This document shows positions 34,801-42,689 of a DNA stretch of 64,000 bases, one piece after another (position 1 is the stretch's first letter; every line of letters begins with the position of its first letter). Where the stretch lies: NCBI RefSeq assembly GCF_018135625.1, contig NZ_CP073078.1, positions 1,426,001-1,490,000 on the forward strand, given 5' to 3'. Made by a program: the position numbers and the translations under genes. The stretch is from Phenylobacterium montanum. GTDB lineage: Bacteria; Pseudomonadota; Alphaproteobacteria; Caulobacterales; Caulobacteraceae. The notes beneath the pieces were generated by a model. The model was given only the letters and a program-made list of their open reading frames with translations, had not been told where the DNA came from and ran no database searches.

Positions 34801-35304
34801 TCGGGCGTACCCAGCTCTCTGTGGTTCCGGACGACCTCGGATCACCACGGGCAGGAGCTGGCTTGGGTCGCCGAGGCGCTCACGACCGGCAACCAATTTC
34901 AGCCAACTCGCTCCAGCTCTTCAGAACAGCGCGCGCACAGGTGGGCGTAAAGAAACGACACCGCGCCTCAAACCGCTGCGACCATGCAGGGCAGCCCCGC
35001 GAGGGTGAAATCCAGCAGCCTCGGCAGGTTCCCGGGGTAACAGGAAACGGGGGCGGGGGCGAAGTCGGGATCGCATGCAGCACCAAAGTGTGAAACCTGC
35101 CAGGTGGCCGCTGATCGCGCCGAATTTCAGCGCGCCATTCGACGCCGGTAGGGGGTTGGTGGCGGAGTCGTCCCTTCCCAACGGCCCCCTTGAGCCCCGA
35201 CCCACCTCCACGGGCCCCCTGCCCCGCTCGCTTTCACCAACCCGCGGCTTTTCGCCCATTGTTTAGGAAGATTCTCGCCGGTGGCGTCCCAGGCAACCGC
35301 CAAT
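34801..35304. other. Intergenic gap with duplicated tail
   Basis: Holds the end of the duplication and the 45-bp tail at 34891-34935. The rest, up to the site at 35305, shows no gene with protein-like composition. Confidence 0.45.
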
Positions 35305-35321
35305 TAATCACAATATGATAC
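35305..35321 (+). promoter_or_regulatory. TATC-N7-GATA operator-like palindrome
   Basis: TAATC-ACAATAT-GATAC, 32 nt before the start of the PDZ protein. An in-frame ATG at 35315 lies inside the site and is therefore not used as start. Confidence 0.6.
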
Positions 35322-35353
35322 AGAAGCCTCGGGATTTTCGACTTGGATCGGTG

Positions 35354-35779
35354 ATGAGATTCCTTTGGGCTTTGCCTGTCGCGGCCGCGATACTTGTGGC
35401 AGGGGCGCCGGCGCTGTGTCAGCCAAGTGCACGGTCGCCAATTGCGATTTCGGATCAAACTGCGGTTCCGTTCGTGGCGGAGCCAACGAAAGCCCCCGAC
35501 GAGATGCCGGCCCAAATCCTTGGGATGCGGCTCCAGTCGAACGCACACGGTGGTGTAACAATAGACTTCGTCCATGACGGTTCAGACGCCAGCAAAAAGG
35601 GCCTGCGCGCTGGTGACGTCATTGTCGCCGTAGCCGGCCGCCAGACACCGACACCCGAGGACGTGTCGGCGGTGATCACGCAGGCTGGGCGCACACACCG
35701 CAAAGCCGTCTTGCTGCTCGTCACACACGCCGGTGACTGGTCTCTTGTCTCGCTCAGTCTAGCAAACGCAAAGGGCTGA
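35354..35779 (+). CDS. Exported single-PDZ protein
   Basis: A 141-residue protein with a signal peptide (FLWALPVAAAILVAGAPALC) and one PDZ domain, ILGMRLQSNAHGGVTI ... GLRAGDVIVAVAGRQTPTPED. It closely resembles the second PDZ domain of the DegP protease at 44296-45810 (VLGMRVEHNPDGGLMI ... GLRRGDIILKANGKPTANPQD), including the shared final AKG. It has no protease domain. It may compete for, or deliver, unfolded envelope proteins to DegP. Both genes carry a TATC-N7-GATA site. Confidence 0.8.
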   Translation: MRFLWALPVAAAILVAGAPALCQPSARSPIAISDQTAVPFVAEPTKAPDEMPAQILGMRLQSNAHGGVTIDFVHDGSDASKKGLRAGDVIVAVAGRQTPTPEDVSAVITQAGRTHRKAVLLLVTHAGDWSLVSLSLANAKG

Positions 35780-35878
35780 GCCGTTCCCTGGGGTTGGGCC
35801 CGGGCCGGCCTTTCAGGGCGTTCGCGCGCAAGGACTTAAGATATATCGTAGAGAGGTCTAGCTACGCTCCGCCGGAGA

Positions 35879-37060
35879 TCAAAGCCCGTAGTCGGGCAGG
35901 GCGAAAGCGTCACGCATCTGGGCGCCAACAAACAGGTCGGGCAGGCCCGGGACCGCCATCAACTTGACGGCCTGGTTTCGCAGCCAGACGCCCATCGCCG
36001 TTCGCGGCGTAAAGGATCTGGCGAAGTTGCGCGCGGACGCCTGCTTTCCGGCAATGAAGGGGCGCAGGCGGCTTTCATAGCGTTCCAGGGCTCTGGAATA
36101 GTCTGCATCCGCCGCCAGCTCGCCGGCCAGTACATAGGCTTCGGTCATGGCGAGCCCTGTCCCCTCCCCAGCCAACAGAGAAACGCAGGCCGCGGCGTCG
36201 CCCAGAAGGGTGACGCGCCCCTTGGACCAGGACTTCAAACTGATCTGGCTCACACGATCGAAATAGATGTCATTGGCATTGGCCAAAGCTTGCGCGATCC
36301 TGGGCCACTCCCATTCCATCGACGCGAAGGTATGCTGCAGCGTCTGTCGTCGCTCCTCGAGGCCCTTGGGCTCGGCTCCGCCCAGCTGATCCGCCGCAAA
36401 CACGAAGAGGAACATGGTCCGGTTTTCCCGCATGGCGAAGCGGGAGATCTGGCGGCCTGGATCGCCGTAACTGACATAGGTGAGCTCATCGCGCGGGGCG
36501 TAGCCCTCAGCCTCGAAGGCGGCGACATAATAGCCGAGCGGTCGCTCGAATTCGGCCTCGGGCCCGAAGGCCAGCGCGCGGACATTCGAATGCAGTCCGT
36601 CTGCACCGACGACCAGGTCGTACTCCCGCGCCAACTTGCCATTCAGCACGATCCAGACACCTCCCGGGTGCTCGTCAATGGAGGTTATCGAGGTCCCGAA
36701 AATGGTCTCTACCCGGCCCTCGATCGTCCGATAAATGGTTTCGGCCAGGTCGCCGCGTGGCAGGCTCGTAAAGCGTTCGCCCAGCTCCCTGCGAATAGTG
36801 GCCGCAGAGATCCCGCCCGCATTGCGGCCGTGGGCGTCGACATATCGGACCTCTTCGAGATCGTAGCCGGCGGCGCATACCTGGGGCATGATTCCCATGC
36901 GCTCGGCGACCGTGTAGCCGACGCCCCAGAAGTCGATCATGTAGCCGCCGGTTCGCAGTCGTGACGACGCCTCGATCAGCGTTGGGGTGTGGCCGGCCTG
37001 AAGTAGCCAATAGGCCAGGGTGGGACCCGCCACGCCCGCGCCGCTGATCGCGATTTTCAT
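35879..37060 (-). CDS. FAD-dependent monooxygenase (PHBH/TetX fold)
   Basis: A 393-residue class A flavin monooxygenase. The FAD-binding GAGVAGPTLAYWLLQAGH is at 7-24, the middle DG motif LVVGADGLHSNVR near 155, and GDAAACVSLLAGEGTGLAM near 275. These enzymes hydroxylate aromatic or polycyclic compounds using NAD(P)H and O2. Its ATG overlaps the CFA synthase stop by 4 bp, so the two are coupled; a role on lipid or membrane-soluble compounds is possible but inferred. Confidence 0.85.
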   Translation of the reverse strand: MKIAISGAGVAGPTLAYWLLQAGHTPTLIEASSRLRTGGYMIDFWGVGYTVAERMGIMPQVCAAGYDLEEVRYVDAHGRNAGGISAATIRRELGERFTSLPRGDLAETIYRTIEGRVETIFGTSITSIDEHPGGVWIVLNGKLAREYDLVVGADGLHSNVRALAFGPEAEFERPLGYYVAAFEAEGYAPRDELTYVSYGDPGRQISRFAMRENRTMFLFVFAADQLGGAEPKGLEERRQTLQHTFASMEWEWPRIAQALANANDIYFDRVSQISLKSWSKGRVTLLGDAAACVSLLAGEGTGLAMTEAYVLAGELAADADYSRALERYESRLRPFIAGKQASARNFARSFTPRTAMGVWLRNQAVKLMAVPGLPDLFVGAQMRDAFALPDYGL

Positions 37061-38478
37061 CCTGCGCCTTTGTGTTTTCCGGCCTGGCGGCTCGGCGGTA
37101 TAATCGTTCGGGTATCGCTGATGGGAGCCGAAGACATGATTTCGTTCGGGCTGCTGCTGGCGTCAGGGGCGGTCGCGTTCGCGCTGGCGTTCGGCGTCGC
37201 TCGCTCGCGCGGGTTGCGCAAAGGCGGCGAAGGCTGTGGGCGGCGACCGTCCTGGCGATGAGCGGCCGGTTCGATCCAGGCCGGCGCGCGCTCCTCCTCG
37301 AACATGTAGTCGCGAACGATCGGCAGGGCGTCCATTCGCCGGGTCAGCTGTAGCTGGAACACCATCGTCGTTCCGGTTCGGAAGCTCAGTTCGCCGACGG
37401 CCAGATAAAATTCGAACATCCGGCAGAAGCGTTCATCGTAGAGGGCGGCGATCGCGGCCCGGTCGGCCTGGAACCGCGCGCGCCAGCACCGAAGCGTTTC
37501 GGCGTAGTGCAGCCGCAGGATCTCGATATCGGTGATCCACAGTCCGGCCTTCTCGACGGCGGCGGTGACCTGCGACAGCGAGGGAATGTAGCCGCCCGGG
37601 AAGATGTATTTGCGGATGAACGGATCCGTGGTTCCCGGCGGCTCCATGCGGCCGATCGCATGGACGACGGCCACCCCGTCATCGGTCAGCAGTCGTTCGA
37701 TCTGCTGGAAAAAGCCGACATAATTCGGTGAACCCACATGCTCGAACATGCCGACCGAGATGATGCGGTCGAAAGCCCCTCGGACATCCCGGTAATCGCT
37801 CAGCGCAAAGCGAGCGCGATCCGACAGATCTTCCGCCGCCGCGCGCCGATTGGCCAGCGCCAGTTGCTCCTCGGAGAGGGTGATGCCAGTGACCTTTGCG
37901 CCGTAGTCCCGGGCCAGGCTGAGCCCCAAGCCGCCCCAGCCGCTGCCGATGTCCAGGACGCGATGGCCTGGCCGCAGACGGAGCTTGGCCGCCAGATGGG
38001 CCTTCTTGGCGGCCTGGGCCTCTTCCAGGCTCATGCCGGGCTTCGCAAAATAGGCGCAGGAGTACTGCATGTCCGCGTCGAGGAAGCGCCGATAGAGGTC
38101 GGCGGCGAGGTCGTAGTGGTGCGCGACGTTCCGCCGAGCTGCGCGGCGATCGTTGACTTGACGAAGCCGACGCACGAGGGCGTTTTTCACCCCGGCCAGA
38201 AACGGATGGCGAATCCTCGGTCGCTCCGGAAGATTGCGGCCGACCAAGGATAACAGGTCCCAAAGGTCGCCCTTCTCGAAGACGAGATCGCCCTCCATAT
38301 AGGCCTCGCCAAGCCCGAGGCTGGGCTCCAATGCGATGCGCAGCGCCGCCTTGCGGCTCAGCCGCACGACGACGGGTGCGCCCGACCCATCGCCATAGGT
38401 TTCGGTCAGGCCGTCGTCATAGACGACGGACAAGCGGCCGGACCTGAGCGTCTTTGCAAATAGGACATGCAAGATCAT
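37057..38478 (-). CDS. cfa: Cyclopropane-fatty-acyl-phospholipid synthase
   Basis: A 473-residue SAM-dependent enzyme that adds a methylene bridge to unsaturated phospholipid chains, stabilising membranes against acid and other stress. LDIGSGWGGLGLSLA (175-189) is the SAM-binding motif, preceded by the lipid-site segment NVAHHYDLAADLY and DADMQYSCAYF, and followed by the catalytic-site region GMFEHVG. The family is usually about 380-420 residues; the last 70 residues here are Pro/Ala/Ser-rich and lie over an antisense hydrophobic frame. A TATC-N7-GATA site is 82 nt upstream. Confidence 0.92.
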   Translation of the reverse strand: MILHVLFAKTLRSGRLSVVYDDGLTETYGDGSGAPVVVRLSRKAALRIALEPSLGLGEAYMEGDLVFEKGDLWDLLSLVGRNLPERPRIRHPFLAGVKNALVRRLRQVNDRRAARRNVAHHYDLAADLYRRFLDADMQYSCAYFAKPGMSLEEAQAAKKAHLAAKLRLRPGHRVLDIGSGWGGLGLSLARDYGAKVTGITLSEEQLALANRRAAAEDLSDRARFALSDYRDVRGAFDRIISVGMFEHVGSPNYVGFFQQIERLLTDDGVAVVHAIGRMEPPGTTDPFIRKYIFPGGYIPSLSQVTAAVEKAGLWITDIEILRLHYAETLRCWRARFQADRAAIAALYDERFCRMFEFYLAVGELSFRTGTTMVFQLQLTRRMDALPIVRDYMFEEERAPAWIEPAAHRQDGRRPQPSPPLRNPRERATPNASANATAPDASSSPNEIMSSAPISDTRTIIPPSRQAGKHKGAG

Positions 38479-38560
38479 CCAGATTCTCTCAATTGTCCGC
38501 CCGCCCGCCCGCCCGTCTCGTCGAAACGATGTTTCACACTTCGCTGTTCCGCGTATCTAA

Positions 38561-38577
38561 ACATCATAGAGTGATAT
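38561..38577 (-). promoter_or_regulatory. TATC-N7-GATA operator-like palindrome
   Basis: ACATC-ATAGAGT-GATAT on the plus strand, 82 nt upstream of cfa. Read toward cfa, the distal arm continues as GATGTTTAGAT, a possible -10 region. Confidence 0.65.
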
Positions 38578-38662
38578 AAGAAAGCTTGGGATTTGGCTGC
38601 TGTCGATGCGAGACAGGCCCGACATCAAGCGGCGACTGGCTGCCCCCGTCGCGAGATGCTGG

Positions 38663-39280
38663 TCACCGTGAAGCGTAGGTCGCCCGGGGCAGGCGGCGAA
38701 CATCAAAGCCGAGACGCTCCGCCGTGCTCGTCAGGCCGCTCTGGCATTGCTGGGTCAAGCTTTCGACATGGTCACGGTCGGCGTTGGCCTCGAGCTGGGA
38801 TCTGGCCGAGCCGGATCCGTGTAAGAGGTCGGCCGCCAGTTTCAGGTGTCGCGCCTTAGCGTCATATGCCGCCCAGCAAGGACCGACCGCGCCGTCCAGC
38901 GATGGCAGGAACCTTTTTCCAATCGCCTCGTCAAAGCGAAAGACGCCCAGCGCATGCGCGCTTGTTTGGCAGACGCTCCGAGCAGATGTGAGGGCGTCCA
39001 GGTGAGACGGCCTCGGCTCCTGGCCTATGCTGTCGGCTCCCCGCGCAGCGGCGTCACACTGGGCCATCGCCACAAACGCGGCGCGCACCTGTTGGGCGAA
39101 CGCCGCCGATTGCTGGGGCGTGGGCGGCGGCGCCTTGGGCGAGCATCCCGCGCAGAATGCGATCCACCCAAGGGTCAGGGCGGCCCGCGCTACGGCGACC
39201 AAGGTCAGGGCGCCCAGGACCCGGGTCGAGGTTCGCCACCACCCCGGCCGGGTGCGAGCCCTTCGGTCAGGCGCCCGCAA
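38663..39280 (-). CDS. Putative lipoprotein
   Basis: A 205-residue protein with a hydrophobic segment ending in a lipobox-like AFCAGCS near residue 45, followed by a Pro-rich linker and a helical Cys-containing domain (C near 74, 105, 134, 180). No family was recognised. The N-terminus is long and Arg-rich before the hydrophobic segment, so the true start may be internal. It overlaps the gene upstream by 14 bp and is probably co-transcribed with it. Confidence 0.6.
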   Translation of the reverse strand: MRAPDRRARTRPGWWRTSTRVLGALTLVAVARAALTLGWIAFCAGCSPKAPPPTPQQSAAFAQQVRAAFVAMAQCDAAARGADSIGQEPRPSHLDALTSARSVCQTSAHALGVFRFDEAIGKRFLPSLDGAVGPCWAAYDAKARHLKLAADLLHGSGSARSQLEANADRDHVESLTQQCQSGLTSTAERLGFDVRRLPRATYASR

Positions 39281-39887
39281 GGCTCACTTCCAGGAGGTTC
39301 GGCACGGATGATGGATCGGTGACCTCTACAGTCCCCTTCCTCAATCGCCATAGAACCCGAACCCTCGGAAGCGCCAAGCCGTCGCCTGCCCGCACGTCGT
39401 CCCGCGAAGTGCGGCTCGCCGCGCCGTACTGCTTTTGAAATTGAGCGACCACGTCGTCGAAAGCATCGACCGAGGTGCGAAATTCAATCTTCACCAGCCG
39501 GTTTTGCGAGAAGAAATAGTGCGGCGCGCGCGCCAGGAAGCGCTTCGTCAGCGGAAAGGATTGGACCAGGGTTTCGGGCCCATAGCGAGTTGCATAGGAA
39601 CATTCGACTTGCCGGCTTGGTCCCGCGGCGGCGGCGCGGCTGGAGGCGAGGTCGGGCGTACAGACCCGAAGCAGGTTTGCCGGCGCCACACCTGGAAACG
39701 GCAGCGCCTTCCATTGGTCAAGCGTCATGCCCAGCCTCGCGCCGTCGAACTGAAGCATTGGCGCCGGCGGCGATGGCGACGCGGCCAGAGCGTTCGCTTC
39801 GAAAAGCGCCGCGACGCCAGCCAAGCCAATCCTCATTGACAGCCCGAGCACACCATCCAATCTCACTTCACCCTCCAGTCGCAGCAT
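39267..39887 (-). CDS. Exported protein of unknown function
   Basis: A protein of 206 residues from the ATG at 39887, or 189 from the ATG at 39836, which would place a signal peptide (RIGLAGVAALFEANALAAS) at the very start. The mature part (LQFDGARLGMTLDQWKALPFPG ... CSYATRYGPE ... VKIEFRTSVDAFDDVVAQFQKQYG) resembles small periplasmic proteins of unknown role. The longer start places the TATC-N7-GATA site 45 nt upstream, like the other loci, which is why it is used here. Confidence 0.6.
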   Translation of the reverse strand: MLRLEGEVRLDGVLGLSMRIGLAGVAALFEANALAASPSPPAPMLQFDGARLGMTLDQWKALPFPGVAPANLLRVCTPDLASSRAAAAGPSRQVECSYATRYGPETLVQSFPLTKRFLARAPHYFFSQNRLVKIEFRTSVDAFDDVVAQFQKQYGAASRTSRDDVRAGDGLALPRVRVLWRLRKGTVEVTDPSSVPNLLEVSLAGA

Positions 39888-39932
39888 TACCGTCGCTCAA
39901 CCCCAAATGGGATCGGAGCCGCGACGCACATA

Positions 39933-39949
39933 ACATCCTATTGTGATAT
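39933..39949 (-). promoter_or_regulatory. TATC-N7-GATA operator-like palindrome
   Basis: ACATC-CTATTGT-GATAT, 45 nt before the ATG at 39887 of the exported-protein/lipoprotein operon. Confidence 0.65.
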
Positions 39950-40189
39950 TATTTGGGCGACAGCGCCGGCGCGAAGGGCCGCGAAAAGAGGGGGAACGCC
40001 CCGCTTCGCGGGGGTGATGCGAATTCAGGGGGCGTTCCCGCTCCAGGTCAGTCTGCACATCTTCTAACCGCGAGCACATTATCACGCCCAGATATAACTG
40101 GCAAGCGACTAGCCTTGCCGCCGAGTTCGAGAGCTCGCTCCGAATTGGGTGATCTGTAGGGACAACCCAGCCCACCAGACTAACCAATG

Positions 40190-40206
40190 GTATCCCATTA
40201 TGATAT
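40190..40206 (+). promoter_or_regulatory. TATC-N7-GATA operator-like palindrome
   Basis: GTATC-CCATTAT-GATAT, 56 nt before the kinase start. The right arm continues TGATATAGACT, which fits an extended -10 (TG-N-TATA). Confidence 0.65.
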
Positions 40207-40262
40207 AGACTGCGGCCAGCGGCTTTGCCGTTGGCTGAAAGCGTGATCTTTCGGAGCTTGGT

Positions 40263-41291
40263 GTGCCTGACGACCGCGCAAAGCCAATGGTCGAGCCCAT
40301 CGCGGGTATCTTGAACCGGGTCGCACGCACCGCGCCGCTCCCCCTCTGGCGCGGACAGGTCGTCGCGCTCGCGTCCGTGGCCGCAGCAACTGGGTTGCGC
40401 TGGGCGCTCGAGCCGGTGATTGGCGCCGACGTCTCTTTCGCGACGCTATTTCCGGCGGTGCTGGTCGCGACTCTATCGGCTGGCGTTCCCTCGGCTCTGA
40501 CGACCATCGTCGCCGGCGCCGCCGCTACGCTTTGGTTTTCTATGGCTCAGTCGCACCAGCACCCGGCGGATGCGATCCCGAGACTGATCGTTTGGGTGAT
40601 CACCGGATCCATGATGGCGGTCATCTCGTTCGCCTTGAGGCGGACCCTGGTCGACCTGAAGGACCGCACGATGCAATTGAGGATCGCGCAGGACGAGCTT
40701 CGGGTGCTGGTCCGGGAATTGGAGCATCGGGGCAAGAACACGCTCGCCGTAATCCAGGCGATCTCCAACGCCACGGCGCGGGCATCCAGCAGCGTGAATG
40801 AGTATCGGTCCGCCCTGTCAGGCAAACTGCAGGCCCTCGGAAGAGCCTACTCCCTGCTGACGCGCGATCGATCCACGCCGGCCCCGCTTGCTGGGCTTAT
40901 TCAGCAGATCCTGGCGCCTTTCGGCGACCAGGTCGTCGTCCAGACCGGACCGCCCTTGCTCGTCGATCCGCAAGTCAGCGTCGCCTTCGCCCTCGCCCTG
41001 CACGAACTCGCCACCAACGCCGCCAAGTACGGCGCCTTGTCGGGTCCTCAGGGACGGGTCGAATTGAGTTGGCGATCACACCAGGATCGGTATGTCCTGA
41101 CTTGGCAGGAATGCGGCGGCCCTCGCCCCCCGGCCCAGACCACTGAAGGGTTCGGCTCGAAACTCATCCGCCAAGCCTTCGCGCGTGTTCCCGGTGCGGA
41201 ACTCTCTATCGAAGCGGCGCCGGCCGGCCTGAGCTGTACGGTCAAACTATCTCCGCGCCAGGGCGGCCTGTGGTCGCCCCCGGAGGATTGA
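40263..41291 (+). CDS. HWE-family sensor histidine kinase
   Basis: A 342-residue membrane kinase. Residues about 30-125 form the four-helix DUF4118-like membrane domain seen in KdpD-type sensors. The phospho-accepting His is H155 in ELEHRGKNTLAV. The ATPase has HELATNAAKYGALS at 247-260 and the diagnostic W-x-E in WQECGG (281-283). It starts at GTG with GGAG 6 nt upstream. No cognate full response regulator is adjacent; the single-domain receiver at 53282-53677 has an intact Asp and is a possible partner within the island. The signal is unknown. Confidence 0.88.
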   Translation: MPDDRAKPMVEPIAGILNRVARTAPLPLWRGQVVALASVAAATGLRWALEPVIGADVSFATLFPAVLVATLSAGVPSALTTIVAGAAATLWFSMAQSHQHPADAIPRLIVWVITGSMMAVISFALRRTLVDLKDRTMQLRIAQDELRVLVRELEHRGKNTLAVIQAISNATARASSSVNEYRSALSGKLQALGRAYSLLTRDRSTPAPLAGLIQQILAPFGDQVVVQTGPPLLVDPQVSVAFALALHELATNAAKYGALSGPQGRVELSWRSHQDRYVLTWQECGGPRPPAQTTEGFGSKLIRQAFARVPGAELSIEAAPAGLSCTVKLSPRQGGLWSPPED

Positions 41292-41442
41292 TCGCTGCAG
41301 CGCGAACTGAACGGGATCATTTGAAGCTTGTCGTTTTCGGTCTTAGGCGTCTGCACGGCCCAGACCAAAGGAACGCCCGCCAACCGCCTAGGTCCGCAGC
41401 GATCAGCAGGCGCTCTGCGAGCGGCCATGACAGCGCCCGCAG

Positions 41443-41757
41443 TCAAATTGTATCATTCCATGATGATTGTGGCCAGCCCTGCCCTGGGCGATCCGCAACC
41501 TGCGGCTCCCCTGGGGCCTCGTAGGAAAGCTTGAACGCAAGGCCGCATTCGCGAAAGGCGCGCACCAACGCGATCGAGGTATGGTGTCGCGGCCGATGGC
41601 GACCTGTCTCGAAATTGATGATGGTACGCCACGAAATGCCAGACCTGTGAGCGAGATCCTGCTGCGACCATCCCAGACGTCGCCGAGCCTCGATGCAGCC
41701 TTGGGGAGTCAGCGCGGTTTGTGCCAGCGGTGTCGCGCTCCAGCTCGCATTTACGTC
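41443..41757 (-). CDS. XRE-family transcriptional regulator without an ATG start
   Basis: The minus-strand frame from 41757 to the TGA at 41443 encodes a typical short lambda-repressor-like protein: ALTPQGCIEARRRLGWSQQD, then LAHRSGISWRTIINFETGRH as the helix-turn-helix, then a VRAFRECGLAFKLSYE tail. Homologs of this size start just before the LTP element. Here a stop (TAG) lies directly upstream and no ATG, GTG or TTG is in frame, so translation must begin at a CTG, or the 5' end is damaged. A TATC-N7-GATA site covers the 5' edge and a weaker one covers the stop region. Such repressors usually control themselves, making this the best local candidate for the island regulator. Confidence 0.65.
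   Translation of the reverse strand, partial: DVNASWSATPLAQTALTPQGCIEARRRLGWSQQDLAHRSGISWRTIINFETGRHRPRHHTSIALVRAFRECGLAFKLSYEAPGEPQVADRPGQGWPQSSWNDTI
41450..41466. promoter_or_regulatory. Weak TATC-N7-GATA-like site
   Basis: GTATC-ATTCCAT-GATGA, inside the last codons of the XRE gene. It keeps the ATC and GAT cores but not the full right arm. Confidence 0.35.
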
Positions 41758-41769
41758 CTATGATGATAT
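41753..41769. promoter_or_regulatory. TATC-N7-GATA operator-like palindrome
   Basis: ACGTC-CTATGAT-GATAT, between the XRE gene (minus, overlapping its open 5' end) and the DUF4336 gene (plus, 81 nt away). It could control both. Confidence 0.55.
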
Positions 41770-41850
41770 ACACTAGATCGGGATGGCGAGGCCAGCCGCC
41801 ATCAGGGCCCACGCCCGCACCACTGTCTGGCCCGATTTGGAGGCGTCGAA

Positions 41851-42621
41851 ATGCTTGGCGATTGCGAAGTTGTGCGCCTGGAGGATCGACGCATGCACTC
41901 GCCGGCGGTCGCCTGCGAGCAGGTTCATGACTCGCTCTGGATCGCCGAGGGCGAGATCGTCGATTTCTATGGATTTGCATACCCGACCCGTTCGGTCGTC
42001 GTTCGACTGGACAATGGCGATCTGTGGGTCTGGTCGCCCGTTCGGCTGACTGAGGCCATCATTCGCGACCTGCAGGTCCTGGGCCCGGTCCGCCATTTGG
42101 TGAGCCCCAACAAGCTGCACCACCTCTACCTTCAGGATTGGAAGCAGGCTTTTCCGGAAGCCCAGCTGTGGGGACCTGCCTCGACCATCAAAAAGCGCCG
42201 CGATCTCAAATTCCACGCGGCGCTGCGAGGCCTCTCGCCTGCCGAATGGCAGGGGGAGATCGATCAGGCCTGGTTCACCGGGTCCTTGATCATGGACGAG
42301 GTTGTGTTCTTTCACCGCCCGTCCCGGACCGTCATTGTCGCCGACCTGATCGAGGCTCTTACCGAAGAGTTTCTTCGGGAGCATTGGCCCTGGTGGATGC
42401 GCTTGCTCGCCCGGGTCGACGGAATCGCCGCGCAGAACCCCGGCGCCCCACGAGAGTGGCGCGTGACGTTCCTCGACCGGCTCCCGGCGCGGGCGGCAAG
42501 GCAGAAGGTGCTCGGTTGGTCCGCCGATCGCGTGGTCATGGCGCACGGAGACTGGGTGCGAAAGGACGGCCATGCCTATCTCGAGCGCAGTCTGGCCTGG
42601 CTCGGTCCGCCCTTGCGCTGA
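41851..42621 (+). CDS. DUF4336 protein (metallo-beta-lactamase-like fold)
   Basis: A 256-residue protein with the DUF4336 opening SLWIAEGEIVDFYGFAYPTR and LDNGDLWVWSPV, and the block LVSPNKLHHLYLQDWKQAFP. The fold resembles metallo-beta-lactamases, with HLY and FHRP elements possibly binding metal, but the classic HxHxDH motif is absent. Two starts have good ribosome sites: 41851 (GGAGG, 7 nt) and 41893 (GGAGG, 8 nt); the shorter one fits family length better. It is followed by a ClC gene 68 bp downstream. The function is unknown. Confidence 0.8.
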   Translation: MLGDCEVVRLEDRRMHSPAVACEQVHDSLWIAEGEIVDFYGFAYPTRSVVVRLDNGDLWVWSPVRLTEAIIRDLQVLGPVRHLVSPNKLHHLYLQDWKQAFPEAQLWGPASTIKKRRDLKFHAALRGLSPAEWQGEIDQAWFTGSLIMDEVVFFHRPSRTVIVADLIEALTEEFLREHWPWWMRLLARVDGIAAQNPGAPREWRVTFLDRLPARAARQKVLGWSADRVVMAHGDWVRKDGHAYLERSLAWLGPPLR

Positions 42622-42689
42622 AGCCTTGAGCCGCTTTGCTCGCCTGAGTTCACTGTTATCTTCGCCATCACTTCACTCCCGCTCTCGGC

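Larger units (their letters stand above)
33945..34882 (+). repeat. Segmental duplication, copy 2
   Basis: Counterpart of 28081-29020 with the same order: promoter box, palindromic site, pseudo-receiver and PRC-barrel-like genes. Immediately afterwards (34891-34935) comes the tail that in copy 1 is separated by the L,D-transpeptidase gene. Confidence 0.85.
39888..40262. other. Divergent intergenic region with two operator-like sites
   Basis: Separates the exported protein gene (minus) from the histidine kinase (plus). It holds two TATC-N7-GATA sites, one near each gene, and no coding frame of its own. Confidence 0.55.

Noticed and set aside
35836-35852. ATATC-GTAGAGA-GGTCT as another palindrome site
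   Set aside because: Only the left arm fits and it lies between two converging gene ends where no promoter is expected.
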